Origin: CADEEV01 sp964442185
Lineage (GTDB): Bacteria; Acidobacteriota; Vicinamibacteria; Fen-336
Reading direction: 5' to 3'
Assembly: GCA_964442185.1 (NCBI GenBank)
Contig: CAYTWT010000319.1
Span: 1 to 14,866, forward strand
Length of the DNA: 14,866 nt
The notes under the pieces are model-generated. The model was not told the origin of the DNA and did no database searches. It saw only the letters and a list, made by a program, of their open reading frames with translations. A program made the position numbers and the translations under genes. Shown one piece after another: positions 5,639 through 12,187 of this stretch. Position 1 is the first letter of the stretch, and each line of letters opens with the position of its first letter.

Positions 5639-7114
5639 ATGCCTCCGACACTCGAGGACCATCTCCGGCGCATCACGCGCAACTTCACAGCGCCGCTTCC
5701 GGAGGCCGAGGTGCTGGCGCTCGGGCGCGATCTGGCCCGCGAGCTGGCGCGGGCCCATGCGGAATCTCCGTCCCGGCATCCCGACGTCGAGCTGGCGGCA
5801 ATCGCGTTCGAGGGCGGCAAGCCCCGACTCGAAGGGGGCACGGCGAGCGGCAGCGTTGCCGAGGACCTGCTCGAACTGGGCGCGCTCGTCCACTCGCTCG
5901 CTGCCGGCACATCGCCTGACGTCTCCTGGCGCCTCGACGGGCCACCGCCCACGGCCGGTTCGGTGCTGCGCCGTAGCCTGGTCGAGGGTCTCGCCTCGCC
6001 CCGGCGCGAACGCCGCTTCCGAAGCGCCGAGGACGCGGCGCGGGCCTTCGAAGGCGCTCTGCAGGCCGAGACCGCCGCCGCGCATCCGTGGCCCCTGTTC
6101 CGCGGCGACACGGCCCGCCGCGGCGTGGCGGCGGGCGGGGCGAAGGGCGGCCTCGCGGGGCTGTGGGAAGCCGCGACCGGTGCGGTCGTCTCTTCGCCAG
6201 TGCTCACGGCCTCGCTCGCGATCGTCGCCACGGCCGATGGCCGGCTCGTCTTTGTCGAGCGCACTTCGGGCCGCATCATCCACGAGTTGCGACTCGGGTC
6301 TGCGATCGAATCCTCGCCGGCCCTGCTCGGGCACGAGCTGCACATCGGCACCGACGACGGCGAGTACATCGCCGTGGACGTCGCGCGGGGGGAGGTCGCG
6401 CGACGCGTGCGGCTGGGCCAGGTGGTGCGTTCCTCACCGCTGCTGGCCGGCGAGTTCGCCGTAGTCGGCGCCATCGAGGCGAGGGGCGCCGGCGCGCTGG
6501 TCGCTCTCCAAGCGGGTTCTGGCAAGCAGGCGTGGCGGCTCAAGCTCAAGGCGGTGTTCTCGTCCGCGGCACTCGCGGGCGATCTCGTCCTCGCCGGCAG
6601 CGACGACGGCGCGTTGCACGCGGCGGATCTGGCAAAGGGCACGCTCGTCTGGTCCCACGCGCTGGGCGGAAAGGTGCGCGCCACACCGGCCGTGTCCGGC
6701 GAGCTCGCCGTGGTCGGCGATTTTGCCGGGCGGCTCATCGCAGTGGCTCTCGAGGACGGCGCGCGGCGGTGGGCGGTCGAACTCGGGGCCGCCCTCTACT
6801 CGAGCCCCTGCGTGGCCGACGGCCTGGCGGTCGTGGGCGCCAACGACGGGCGGCTTCACGGCGTCGACCTCCAGAGCGGTGCGGTGCGCTTCGTGGTCGA
6901 GACGCGCGGACCGGTCGTGGCGTCGCCGGTGGCGGTGGGCGGCCGCTTCGTGGTCGGCTCGACCGATGGCGACCTGTACCTGATCGACCCGCAGGGTGGT
7001 GTCGTCCAGAAGACGACGCTGGCGCCCACCGGCATCGCCTCCTCGCCGGCGCTCGATGGGGACCTGCTGGTCGTGGGCAGCTCGCGCGGCCTGCATGCCT
7101 TGAGGCTCGCGTGA
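5639..7114 (+). CDS. PQQ-type eight-blade beta-propeller protein with N-terminal protein-kinase remnant
   Basis: The 491-residue protein has two parts. Residues 1-145 resemble the C-lobe of a Ser/Thr protein kinase: LGRDLARELARAHAE (28-42), a degenerate catalytic-loop region SRHPDVELAAIAF (45-57), EDLLELGALVHSLAAGTSP (75-93) like the 'lGvllyelltG' helix, and RRFRSAEDAARAFEGAL (125-141) like the end of kinase domains. The N-lobe and its lysine are absent, and the HRD/DFG motifs are not intact, so kinase activity is unlikely. Residues 150-491 start with WPLFRGDTARRG and then carry about eight ~40-residue repeats of the form SSP-x(4)-G-x-V-x-VG-x-DG-x-L-x-A-D, as in PQQ/BamB propellers. No signal peptide is seen, so unlike BamB it should be cytoplasmic. 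The ATG at 5639 follows a GAGGG site. The stop overlaps the AAA gene's GTG. Confidence 0.75.
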   Translation: MPPTLEDHLRRITRNFTAPLPEAEVLALGRDLARELARAHAESPSRHPDVELAAIAFEGGKPRLEGGTASGSVAEDLLELGALVHSLAAGTSPDVSWRLDGPPPTAGSVLRRSLVEGLASPRRERRFRSAEDAARAFEGALQAETAAAHPWPLFRGDTARRGVAAGGAKGGLAGLWEAATGAVVSSPVLTASLAIVATADGRLVFVERTSGRIIHELRLGSAIESSPALLGHELHIGTDDGEYIAVDVARGEVARRVRLGQVVRSSPLLAGEFAVVGAIEARGAGALVALQAGSGKQAWRLKLKAVFSSAALAGDLVLAGSDDGALHAADLAKGTLVWSHALGGKVRATPAVSGELAVVGDFAGRLIAVALEDGARRWAVELGAALYSSPCVADGLAVVGANDGRLHGVDLQSGAVRFVVETRGPVVASPVAVGGRFVVGSTDGDLYLIDPQGGVVQKTTLAPTGIASSPALDGDLLVVGSSRGLHALRLA

Positions 7115-8760
7115 ACTCGGTCCGCATCCCGGCCTGGCTCGATCACGTCCTCGAGCGCTACCACTCGGCGGCAAGCCATCTGTTCCTGCTCCACGGCAAC
7201 GTCCGGGACGTGTACCCCTTCGGGGCCGAGCACGTGACCCTCGCCGACGGCTTGAGACGGCTCTTCGCGCAGCGGGCGATCACGCTCTCCTACGACGTGT
7301 CGGCGGGCTTCACGTTCCCCGATGCCGGGCGCGAGAAGGCGTTCCGCAAGGCGCTCGGCATGAAGTCGGGGGCGTTGCCGTTCGACCCGCCGCGGGCGCT
7401 GGCGCTGATCGACGCCCTGCTCACGAGCGGTCGCGCAGCAGCCTCGTCGGTGGCCGTCGTCCTCGACTACGCGCACTCGCTGGTGCCTGCCGGTGGAGGC
7501 TCGTCGCTGGACCGGCAGTCGATCACGACGCTCGCCCGCTGGGCGAGCGACCCGGGCGTCGCGAAGCGCCGCCCGCTCATCGTCCTGGTGGCTCCCAGCG
7601 CAGGCGAGGTTTCGGATGAGATCTTCTCGGGCGCCTCGGGAGCCGAGGCCGTCGCGATCCCGCGCCCGGACCTGGCGGCGCGCGCGGCGTTCCTCGAGGA
7701 AGCGCGCCTGAAGCGCCCGGCGCTCAAGTGGGAGATCGGCCAGGAGCAGCTCGCCGCCGAAACCGGCGGCCTCTCGCTGGTGCAGATCGAAGACATCCTG
7801 CAGCGCGCCGAGGGCGGCGGCGGCGCCCTGGCACGGCCCGCGATCGTTTCGCGCAAGGTCGAGTTGCTGCGCCAGGAATACGGCGAGGTGCTCGAGATCC
7901 TGGAGCCGAAGCACGGCCTTTCCGCCGTCGGCGGCCTCGAGCATGCGGTTCGCGAGCTTGCGGAGATCGCCGACATCATGCGGCGCGGGCTCACGGCGGC
8001 GGCGCCGATGGGGATCGTCCTGATGGGCCCGCCCGGGACGGGCAAGAGCTACTTGTCCGAGTGCTTCGCCAAGGAATGCGGGATGCTCTGCGTCCGCTTC
8101 CGCCCGCTGCGCCAGATGTACGTCGGCCAATCGGAGCGCAACCAGGAGAAGGCATTCGCCGCGATCCGCGCGCTCGCGCCCGTCGTGGTGATCGTCGACG
8201 AATCGGACCAGGCGGAGGGCGGCAGCCGCGACCAGGGCGGCGGCGATTCCGGCGTCACCGAGCGCATGCGCGCCGGCGCCTTCAACTTCTGGGGCGACAA
8301 CACCTTGCGCGGCAAGGTGTTGCGTATCGACATCACCAACCGCATCGACCTGATCGACGCGGCGATGCGCCGCTCGGGCCGCACCGATGTGAAGATCCCG
8401 ATCCTGATGCCCGACGAACAGGCCCGTGCGCAGATCTTCGCGGTCACGCTCAAGAAGCACAAGATCCCCTCGGCGCTCTTGGACTTCGCGCCGTTCGCGA
8501 AGCGCACCGCGGGCTTCACCGGCAGCGACATCGAGCTGGCGGTGACCACGGCCTGGCGCTTCGGCCTGCGGGACGGCGTCGCCGCCCTCGAGGCCAAGCA
8601 CATCGCGGCCGCCCTCGACGACCTGCTCCCGACCGTACGCGACCAGGCCAGCATCGACCGCATGACGCTGCTCGCCCTCGACGAGTGCCGCAACAAGCGG
8701 CTGCTGCCCCGCAACTCCGAGGCGATTCGCACCGAAATCGAAGGCCGCCTACCCCGCTAA
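7111..8760 (+). CDS. Tandem AAA-type ATPase with one degenerate and one intact module (Ycf46-like)
   Basis: The 549-residue protein has two AAA-like halves. The first (about 20-240) has a Walker B-like VAVVLDYAH (114-122) and lid-like helices but no Walker A; where one would be expected it has LFLLHGNVRDVY (24-35). The second (about 268-510) is intact: GGLEHAVREL (274-283), Walker A GPPGTGKSY (306-314), Walker B VVIVDESD (359-366) with D363-E364, sensor-1 N410, arginine-finger candidates R421 and R424, and the sensor-2-side TAGFTGSDIEL (466-476). GGLE before the P-loop recalls Ycf46-type and other FtsH/CDC48-related AAA proteins, but no protease domain or membrane segment is present, so a remodelling or chaperone role is more likely than proteolysis. 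GTG 7111 overlaps the upstream stop as GTGA, implying coupled translation with the propeller protein. The actual client is unknown. Confidence 0.75.
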   Translation: MNSVRIPAWLDHVLERYHSAASHLFLLHGNVRDVYPFGAEHVTLADGLRRLFAQRAITLSYDVSAGFTFPDAGREKAFRKALGMKSGALPFDPPRALALIDALLTSGRAAASSVAVVLDYAHSLVPAGGGSSLDRQSITTLARWASDPGVAKRRPLIVLVAPSAGEVSDEIFSGASGAEAVAIPRPDLAARAAFLEEARLKRPALKWEIGQEQLAAETGGLSLVQIEDILQRAEGGGGALARPAIVSRKVELLRQEYGEVLEILEPKHGLSAVGGLEHAVRELAEIADIMRRGLTAAAPMGIVLMGPPGTGKSYLSECFAKECGMLCVRFRPLRQMYVGQSERNQEKAFAAIRALAPVVVIVDESDQAEGGSRDQGGGDSGVTERMRAGAFNFWGDNTLRGKVLRIDITNRIDLIDAAMRRSGRTDVKIPILMPDEQARAQIFAVTLKKHKIPSALLDFAPFAKRTAGFTGSDIELAVTTAWRFGLRDGVAALEAKHIAAALDDLLPTVRDQASIDRMTLLALDECRNKRLLPRNSEAIRTEIEGRLPR

Positions 8761-8816
8761 TCGCTGCGGGAACCCCTCGTGCGCGCCTCCTCGGAACTTG
8801 ACTCCGTCAGCAGCGA
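8761..8816. other. Long-loop inverted repeat between converging AAA gene and tRNA-Lys
   Basis: TCGCTGC (8761-8767) is perfectly repeated in reverse as GCAGCGA (8810-8816), with a 42-bp loop. It fills the whole gap between the AAA stop codon and the tRNA 3' CCA. No U-tract is present. It may be a bidirectional transcription-end structure or a coincidence. Confidence 0.25.
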
Positions 8817-8890
8817 TGGTGCGCCCGGAGGGAATCGAACCCTCGCCCAGAGGTTAAAAGCCTCTCGCTCGACCTTCGAGCTACGGGCGC
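8817..8890 (-). tRNA. trnK: tRNA-Lys (anticodon UUU)
   Basis: Read on the minus strand from 8890, the acceptor stem GCGCCCG pairs with CGGGCGC (8827-8821). The D stem is GCTC/GAGC with a seven-base loop, the anticodon stem AGAGG/CCTCT holds the loop CTTTTAA (anticodon TTT), and the T arm GAGGG-TTCGATT-CCCTC is standard. The variable loop is four bases, and the discriminator A plus encoded CCA occupy 8820-8817. The anticodon loop matches that of E. coli tRNA-Lys. It lies 43 bp after purA on the same strand, so it may be read from the purA promoter. A weak TACCAT (8915-8910) could be its own -10. Confidence 0.96.
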
Positions 8891-8933
8891 CTTTGAGAAG
8901 CTGCTGGAAATGGTAGCACGCGCCCGCAGCTGG

Positions 8934-10238
8934 CTATTCGAACCAGCTGGCGACTGCACTCGAGCCACGCAGGATCGTGTCGAGACGATCGGGACCGGTG
9001 GAAACGATGCCGATCTCGCAGCCGACGAGCTCGGACAGCCGCGCCACGTAGCGCTGCGCCCCGGCCGGCAGCATCGCGAAGTCGCGCACGCCGCTCGTGG
9101 ACCCCACCCAGCCGGGCAGCGTCTCGTAGACGGGCTCGCAAGTTTCGGCCACCGCCAGATCCGCCGGAAAATCCTCGAGCACCTCGCCCTCGTAGCGGTA
9201 GCCGGTGCAGACCTGGATCTCGGCCAGTGGGTCGAGCACGTCCAGCTTGGTGAGCGCTAGCGAGTCGAAGCCGTTCACGCGCGCCGAGTAGCGCGTCGCC
9301 ACGGCATCGAACCAGCCGCAGCGCCGCGGGCGCCCGGTCGAGGCGCCATACTCGACCCCGCGCTTGCGGATCTCTTCCTCGAGCCTGCCGCCGATCTCCG
9401 AGGGCAGCGGCCCTGCGCCGACGCGCGTGGTGTACGCCTTGGCGATGCCGAGAACGCCATCGATGCTCGTGGGCGGGACGCCGAGGCCGGTCGAGGCGCC
9501 GCCCGCTGCCGTCGAAGACGACGTCACGAAGGGATACGTGCCCAGGTCGATATCGAGCAGCGTGGCCTGCGCGCCTTCGAACAGCACCGAATAGCCACGC
9601 GCCATCGAGCGCCAGAGCACCAGGGCCGTGTCGGCGATCTTCGGCCCCAGCCGCTGGCCGAAACCCGTCAGATCCACGACGAGCGCGTCCCAGTCCACGT
9701 CCGGGTCGCGGCCCGCGCCGCGACAGAGCGTTTCGAAATGGCGGCGGGCTGCTTCGAGCTTGCCCGCGAGCGCCTCGGGTCTCACCAGGTCGCCCAGGCG
9801 GACCCCGCGCCGGCCCGCCTTGTCCTCATAGGCTGGCCCGATACCTCGCTGGGTCGTGCCGATCTTGCGCTGGCCGCGCGCCTCCTCGGCCATCGCCTCG
9901 AGGATGCGGTGGTGCGGCAGGATCAGGTGCGCGCGGTCGGAGATCACGAGGTTGTCTTCCACCTCGACGCCCTCTTCCACGAGGCTCGCGATCTCCTTCT
10001 CGAGGGCCCAGGGATCGATCACCATCCCCTGTCCCATGACGCACAGGATGCCCGTATGCAGGATCCCCGAAGGGATCAGGTGCAGAACGAACTTGTCCCC
10101 GCCGAGGATCACCGTGTGGCCGGCGTTGTGGCCGCCGTTGAAACGCGCCACGACCTGGAAACGCTCGGCGAGCACGTCGACGATCTTGCCCTTGCCCTCG
10201 TCGCCCCATTGCGCCCCGGCGATGACGATGTTCGGCAT
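8934..10238 (-). CDS. purA: Adenylosuccinate synthetase
   Basis: The 434-residue enzyme joins IMP and aspartate with GTP to form adenylosuccinate, the first step from IMP to AMP. Signatures in order: QWGDEGKGK (10-18) with catalytic D13; NGGHNAGHT (34-42) with catalytic H41; the IMP-loop region GTTQRGIGPAYEDKAGRRG (127-145); EGAQATLLDIDLGTYPFVTSS (221-241); and STGRPRRCGWFD (300-311). Length is normal for the bacterial family. I start at ATG 10236-10238 (MPNIVIAG), preceded by GAAGGAG (10248-10242) at a short three-base spacing. The longer start at 10271 would lie on the -10 hexamer of the promoter. purA is divergent from hutH and is followed 43 bp later by tRNA-Lys. Confidence 0.97.
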   Translation of the reverse strand: MPNIVIAGAQWGDEGKGKIVDVLAERFQVVARFNGGHNAGHTVILGGDKFVLHLIPSGILHTGILCVMGQGMVIDPWALEKEIASLVEEGVEVEDNLVISDRAHLILPHHRILEAMAEEARGQRKIGTTQRGIGPAYEDKAGRRGVRLGDLVRPEALAGKLEAARRHFETLCRGAGRDPDVDWDALVVDLTGFGQRLGPKIADTALVLWRSMARGYSVLFEGAQATLLDIDLGTYPFVTSSSTAAGGASTGLGVPPTSIDGVLGIAKAYTTRVGAGPLPSEIGGRLEEEIRKRGVEYGASTGRPRRCGWFDAVATRYSARVNGFDSLALTKLDVLDPLAEIQVCTGYRYEGEVLEDFPADLAVAETCEPVYETLPGWVGSTSGVRDFAMLPAGAQRYVARLSELVGCEIGIVSTGPDRLDTILRGSSAVASWFE

Positions 10239-10269
10239 CTGCTCCTTCGCGTGCTGGTGCAAACGGCGC

Positions 10270-10299
10270 ATTCTAGCCGCCGGTCCCGAGACCCCGCAA
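10270..10299 (-). promoter_or_regulatory. Sigma-70-type promoter of purA
   Basis: On the minus strand TTGCGG (10299-10294), an 18-bp spacer, then TAGAAT (10275-10270). The expected start near 10263 leaves a leader of about 24 nt containing the GAAGGAG ribosome-binding site. This supports starting PurA at 10238. Confidence 0.6.
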
Positions 10300-10304
10300 G
10301 GTGA

Positions 10305-10310
10305 TATATT
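10305..10310 (+). promoter_or_regulatory. -10 hexamer of hutH
   Basis: TATATT, 14 bases before the hutH ATG at 10325, in an otherwise GC-rich gap. A start near 10317 would leave a leader of about eight bases with no Shine-Dalgarno sequence. No convincing -35 box is seen. It faces away from the purA promoter, 29 bp between the two hexamers. Confidence 0.4.
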
Positions 10311-10324
10311 TGCCGCCCCCGCTG

Positions 10325-11866
10325 ATGACGATCTCCGCCGACCCGCTCGCGCTGAACGGCCGCAGCCTCAGCCTCGAGGACCTGGAGCAAGTCGCGCTGC
10401 GGCGCCGGTTGGTGAGCCTGGGGCCGGACGCCCGGGCCGCCGTCGTGAGGGCGCGACGCGTGGTCGACGATGCGGTGAGCGCCGGCCGCGTCGTCTACGG
10501 CGTGACGACCGGCTTCGGCAACTTCGCGGACGTCGTGATCCCGGCTCATCGCTTGAAGGAGCTGCAGCTCAACCTGCTGCGCAGCCACTCGGCCGGGGTG
10601 GGCCCGCCGCTCGGCGAAGGCGAAACTCGGGCGCTCATGCTGCTGCGCGCCAATGTGCTCGCGAAGGGTTTCAGCGGCATCCGAGCGGAGACGCTCGAGC
10701 TGCTGATCGCGATGCTCAACCGCGGCATCCACCCCGTCGTTCCCTCGCAAGGTTCGGTCGGCGCCAGCGGCGATCTGGCGCCACTCGCGCATCTGGCCGT
10801 GGCCCTCGTGGGCGAGGGCCGGAGCCGTTTCGAGGGACGCGAGCTGGCTTCGGCGGAAGCGCTGCGCAGCGCCGGGCTGGCGCCTGTCGAGCTGCAGGCC
10901 AAGGAAGGCCTGGCGCTGATCAACGGCACGCAGCTCATGACGGCGGTCGCCGCTCTGGCGCTCGCCGAAGCTCACCGCCTCGCGCGCACCGCCGACGTCG
11001 TGGGCGCGCTCACGCTCGACACGCTGCAAGGCACTGACGTGGGCTTCGACGCGCGGATTCAGGCGGCGCGGCCGCATCCCGGCCAGGCGGATTCGGCGGC
11101 CAACCTGCGTGCGCTGCTCGCGCACAGCCCGCTCCGCGAGTCCCACCGCGGCTGCGGCAAGGTGCAGGATGCCTACAGCCTGCGCTGCATGCCGCAGGTC
11201 CACGGCGCTGCGCGCGACGCGCTCGGCTTCATCGCGCGCACCGTCGAGATCGAGATGAACAGCGCCACCGACAACCCGATGGTTTTCGCCGAGACCGGCG
11301 AGCTGCTCTCGGGCGGCAACTTCCACGGCGAGCCGGTGGCGATCGCCGCCGACCTGCTCTCGATCGCCGTGGCCGAGCTCGGAGCGATCAGCGAGCGACG
11401 CATCGAGCGGCTCGTCAACCCAGACCTCTCGGGCCTGCCCGCGTTCCTGACGCCCGAGGCTGGGATCCAATCCGGATTCATGCTGGCCCACGTGACGGCC
11501 GCGGCACTCGCCTCGGAAAACAAGTCGCTGGCGCATCCCGCGAGTGTCGACTCGATTCCCACCTCGGCGAACAAAGAGGATCACGTTTCGATGGGCGCCA
11601 CTGCGGCGCGCCAGGCGGCGCAGGTGGTGGCCAACGTCCGGCGCATCCTCGCGATCGAGGCGCTCGCGGCCTGCCAGGCGCTCGAGTTCCATCGCCCGCT
11701 CCAGACCTCGCCGGCCCTGGAGGCCGTGTTCCGCCGGGTTCGCTCACGCGTTGCCGCCTACGACCAGGACCGGCTGCTCGCGCCGGAACTCGAGGCCGCC
11801 GCGGAGCTGGTCGAGTCCGGCCAACTGGCGAGCGACGCAGCCGCGATCTGCGGTACGCTCTGGTGA
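10325..11866 (+). CDS. hutH: Histidine ammonia-lyase
   Basis: The 513-residue enzyme removes ammonia from L-histidine to give urocanate, the first step of histidine degradation. The MIO prosthetic group forms from A147-S148-G149 in GSVGASGDLAPLAH (143-156). Y58 lies in YGVTTGFG (58-65), and LLRSHSAGVG (84-93), MNSATDNPM, and EFHRPLQTSP are all in expected order. The His of the RSHSAG motif favours histidine over tyrosine or phenylalanine lyases, and the nearby urocanase gene confirms the pathway. I choose ATG 10325 rather than GTG 10301, because the -10 hexamer lies after the GTG. Length matches the roughly 510-residue family. It is followed by a small membrane protein gene after 18 bp. Confidence 0.95.
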   Translation: MTISADPLALNGRSLSLEDLEQVALRRRLVSLGPDARAAVVRARRVVDDAVSAGRVVYGVTTGFGNFADVVIPAHRLKELQLNLLRSHSAGVGPPLGEGETRALMLLRANVLAKGFSGIRAETLELLIAMLNRGIHPVVPSQGSVGASGDLAPLAHLAVALVGEGRSRFEGRELASAEALRSAGLAPVELQAKEGLALINGTQLMTAVAALALAEAHRLARTADVVGALTLDTLQGTDVGFDARIQAARPHPGQADSAANLRALLAHSPLRESHRGCGKVQDAYSLRCMPQVHGAARDALGFIARTVEIEMNSATDNPMVFAETGELLSGGNFHGEPVAIAADLLSIAVAELGAISERRIERLVNPDLSGLPAFLTPEAGIQSGFMLAHVTAAALASENKSLAHPASVDSIPTSANKEDHVSMGATAARQAAQVVANVRRILAIEALAACQALEFHRPLQTSPALEAVFRRVRSRVAAYDQDRLLAPELEAAAELVESGQLASDAAAICGTLW

Positions 11867-11874
11867 GCTAGGGC

Positions 11875-11880
11875 AAGGAG
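11875..11880 (+). promoter_or_regulatory. Ribosome-binding site of the small membrane protein gene
   Basis: AAGGAG, four bases before the ATG at 11885. It decides the start: the GTG at 11882 would be only one base away. Confidence 0.5.
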
Positions 11881-11884
11881 CGTG

Positions 11885-12187
11885 ATGGGCCGCTTCCTGA
11901 CGACACGCCGCGCCGAATGGGCGCCGGGACTCGCGATCCTGGGGACCTCGGTCGGGATCTCCGCCCTGATCGGCGTCTCGCTAGCCTTGCGTTCCTGGCC
12001 GATCTACGTCGGCCTGGTCGCCACGATCCTGCTCGGCGTCGGTGCGCTCGAGCGGTTTCTCGCGAGGCGCCGCGCCCTCTCGCCCCCGCGCGGGCGCGCC
12101 AGGCTGCGCATGATCCGCGGCGGCAAGCCCTCGCCCCTGGATCTCGAGAACGACGATACGACCAAAAACCAGCGGTACCTGATGTGA
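11885..12187 (+). CDS. Small two-helix membrane protein within the hut cluster, unrecognised family
   Basis: The 100-residue product has two hydrophobic stretches, about residues 14-35 (PGLAILGTSVGISALIGVSL) and 39-57 (PIYVGLVATILLGVGALERF), joined by a short RSWP turn. Basic residues flank both ends (R3, R8, R9 and a run of arginines at 61-77), so a helical hairpin with both ends in the cytoplasm is predicted. The last 40 residues are basic then acidic/polar and look disordered. I recognise no family. The gene has a strong AAGGAG site, begins 18 bp after hutH, and its stop overlaps the hutU start as GTGA, so it is probably cotranscribed and coupled to hutU. It is too short for the permeases often found near hut genes. 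A helper of uptake or an unrelated conserved passenger are both possible. Confidence 0.7.
   Translation: MGRFLTTRRAEWAPGLAILGTSVGISALIGVSLALRSWPIYVGLVATILLGVGALERFLARRRALSPPRGRARLRMIRGGKPSPLDLENDDTTKNQRYLM

Noticed and set aside
6088..7110. Upstream extension of the AAA frame
   Set aside because: Shadow of the propeller gene; the AAA protein begins at GTG 7111 overlapping the stop codon.
6856..8601. 581-codon minus-strand frame antisense to the AAA gene
   Set aside because: No recognisable fold; a shadow of strong codon bias on the other strand, with the real AAA protein clearly supported by its motifs.
10239..10271. ATG start for purA at 10271
   Set aside because: It coincides with the -10 hexamer; the family N-terminus starts with MPNIVIAGAQWGDEGKGK at 10238.
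10301..10324. GTG start for hutH at 10301
   Set aside because: It precedes the -10 hexamer (10305-10310), so it would not be in the transcript; conserved sequence starts after ATG 10325.
10109..11692. 527-codon minus-strand frame antisense to hutH
   Set aside because: hutH is unambiguous on the other strand; this frame also runs into purA and has no family features.
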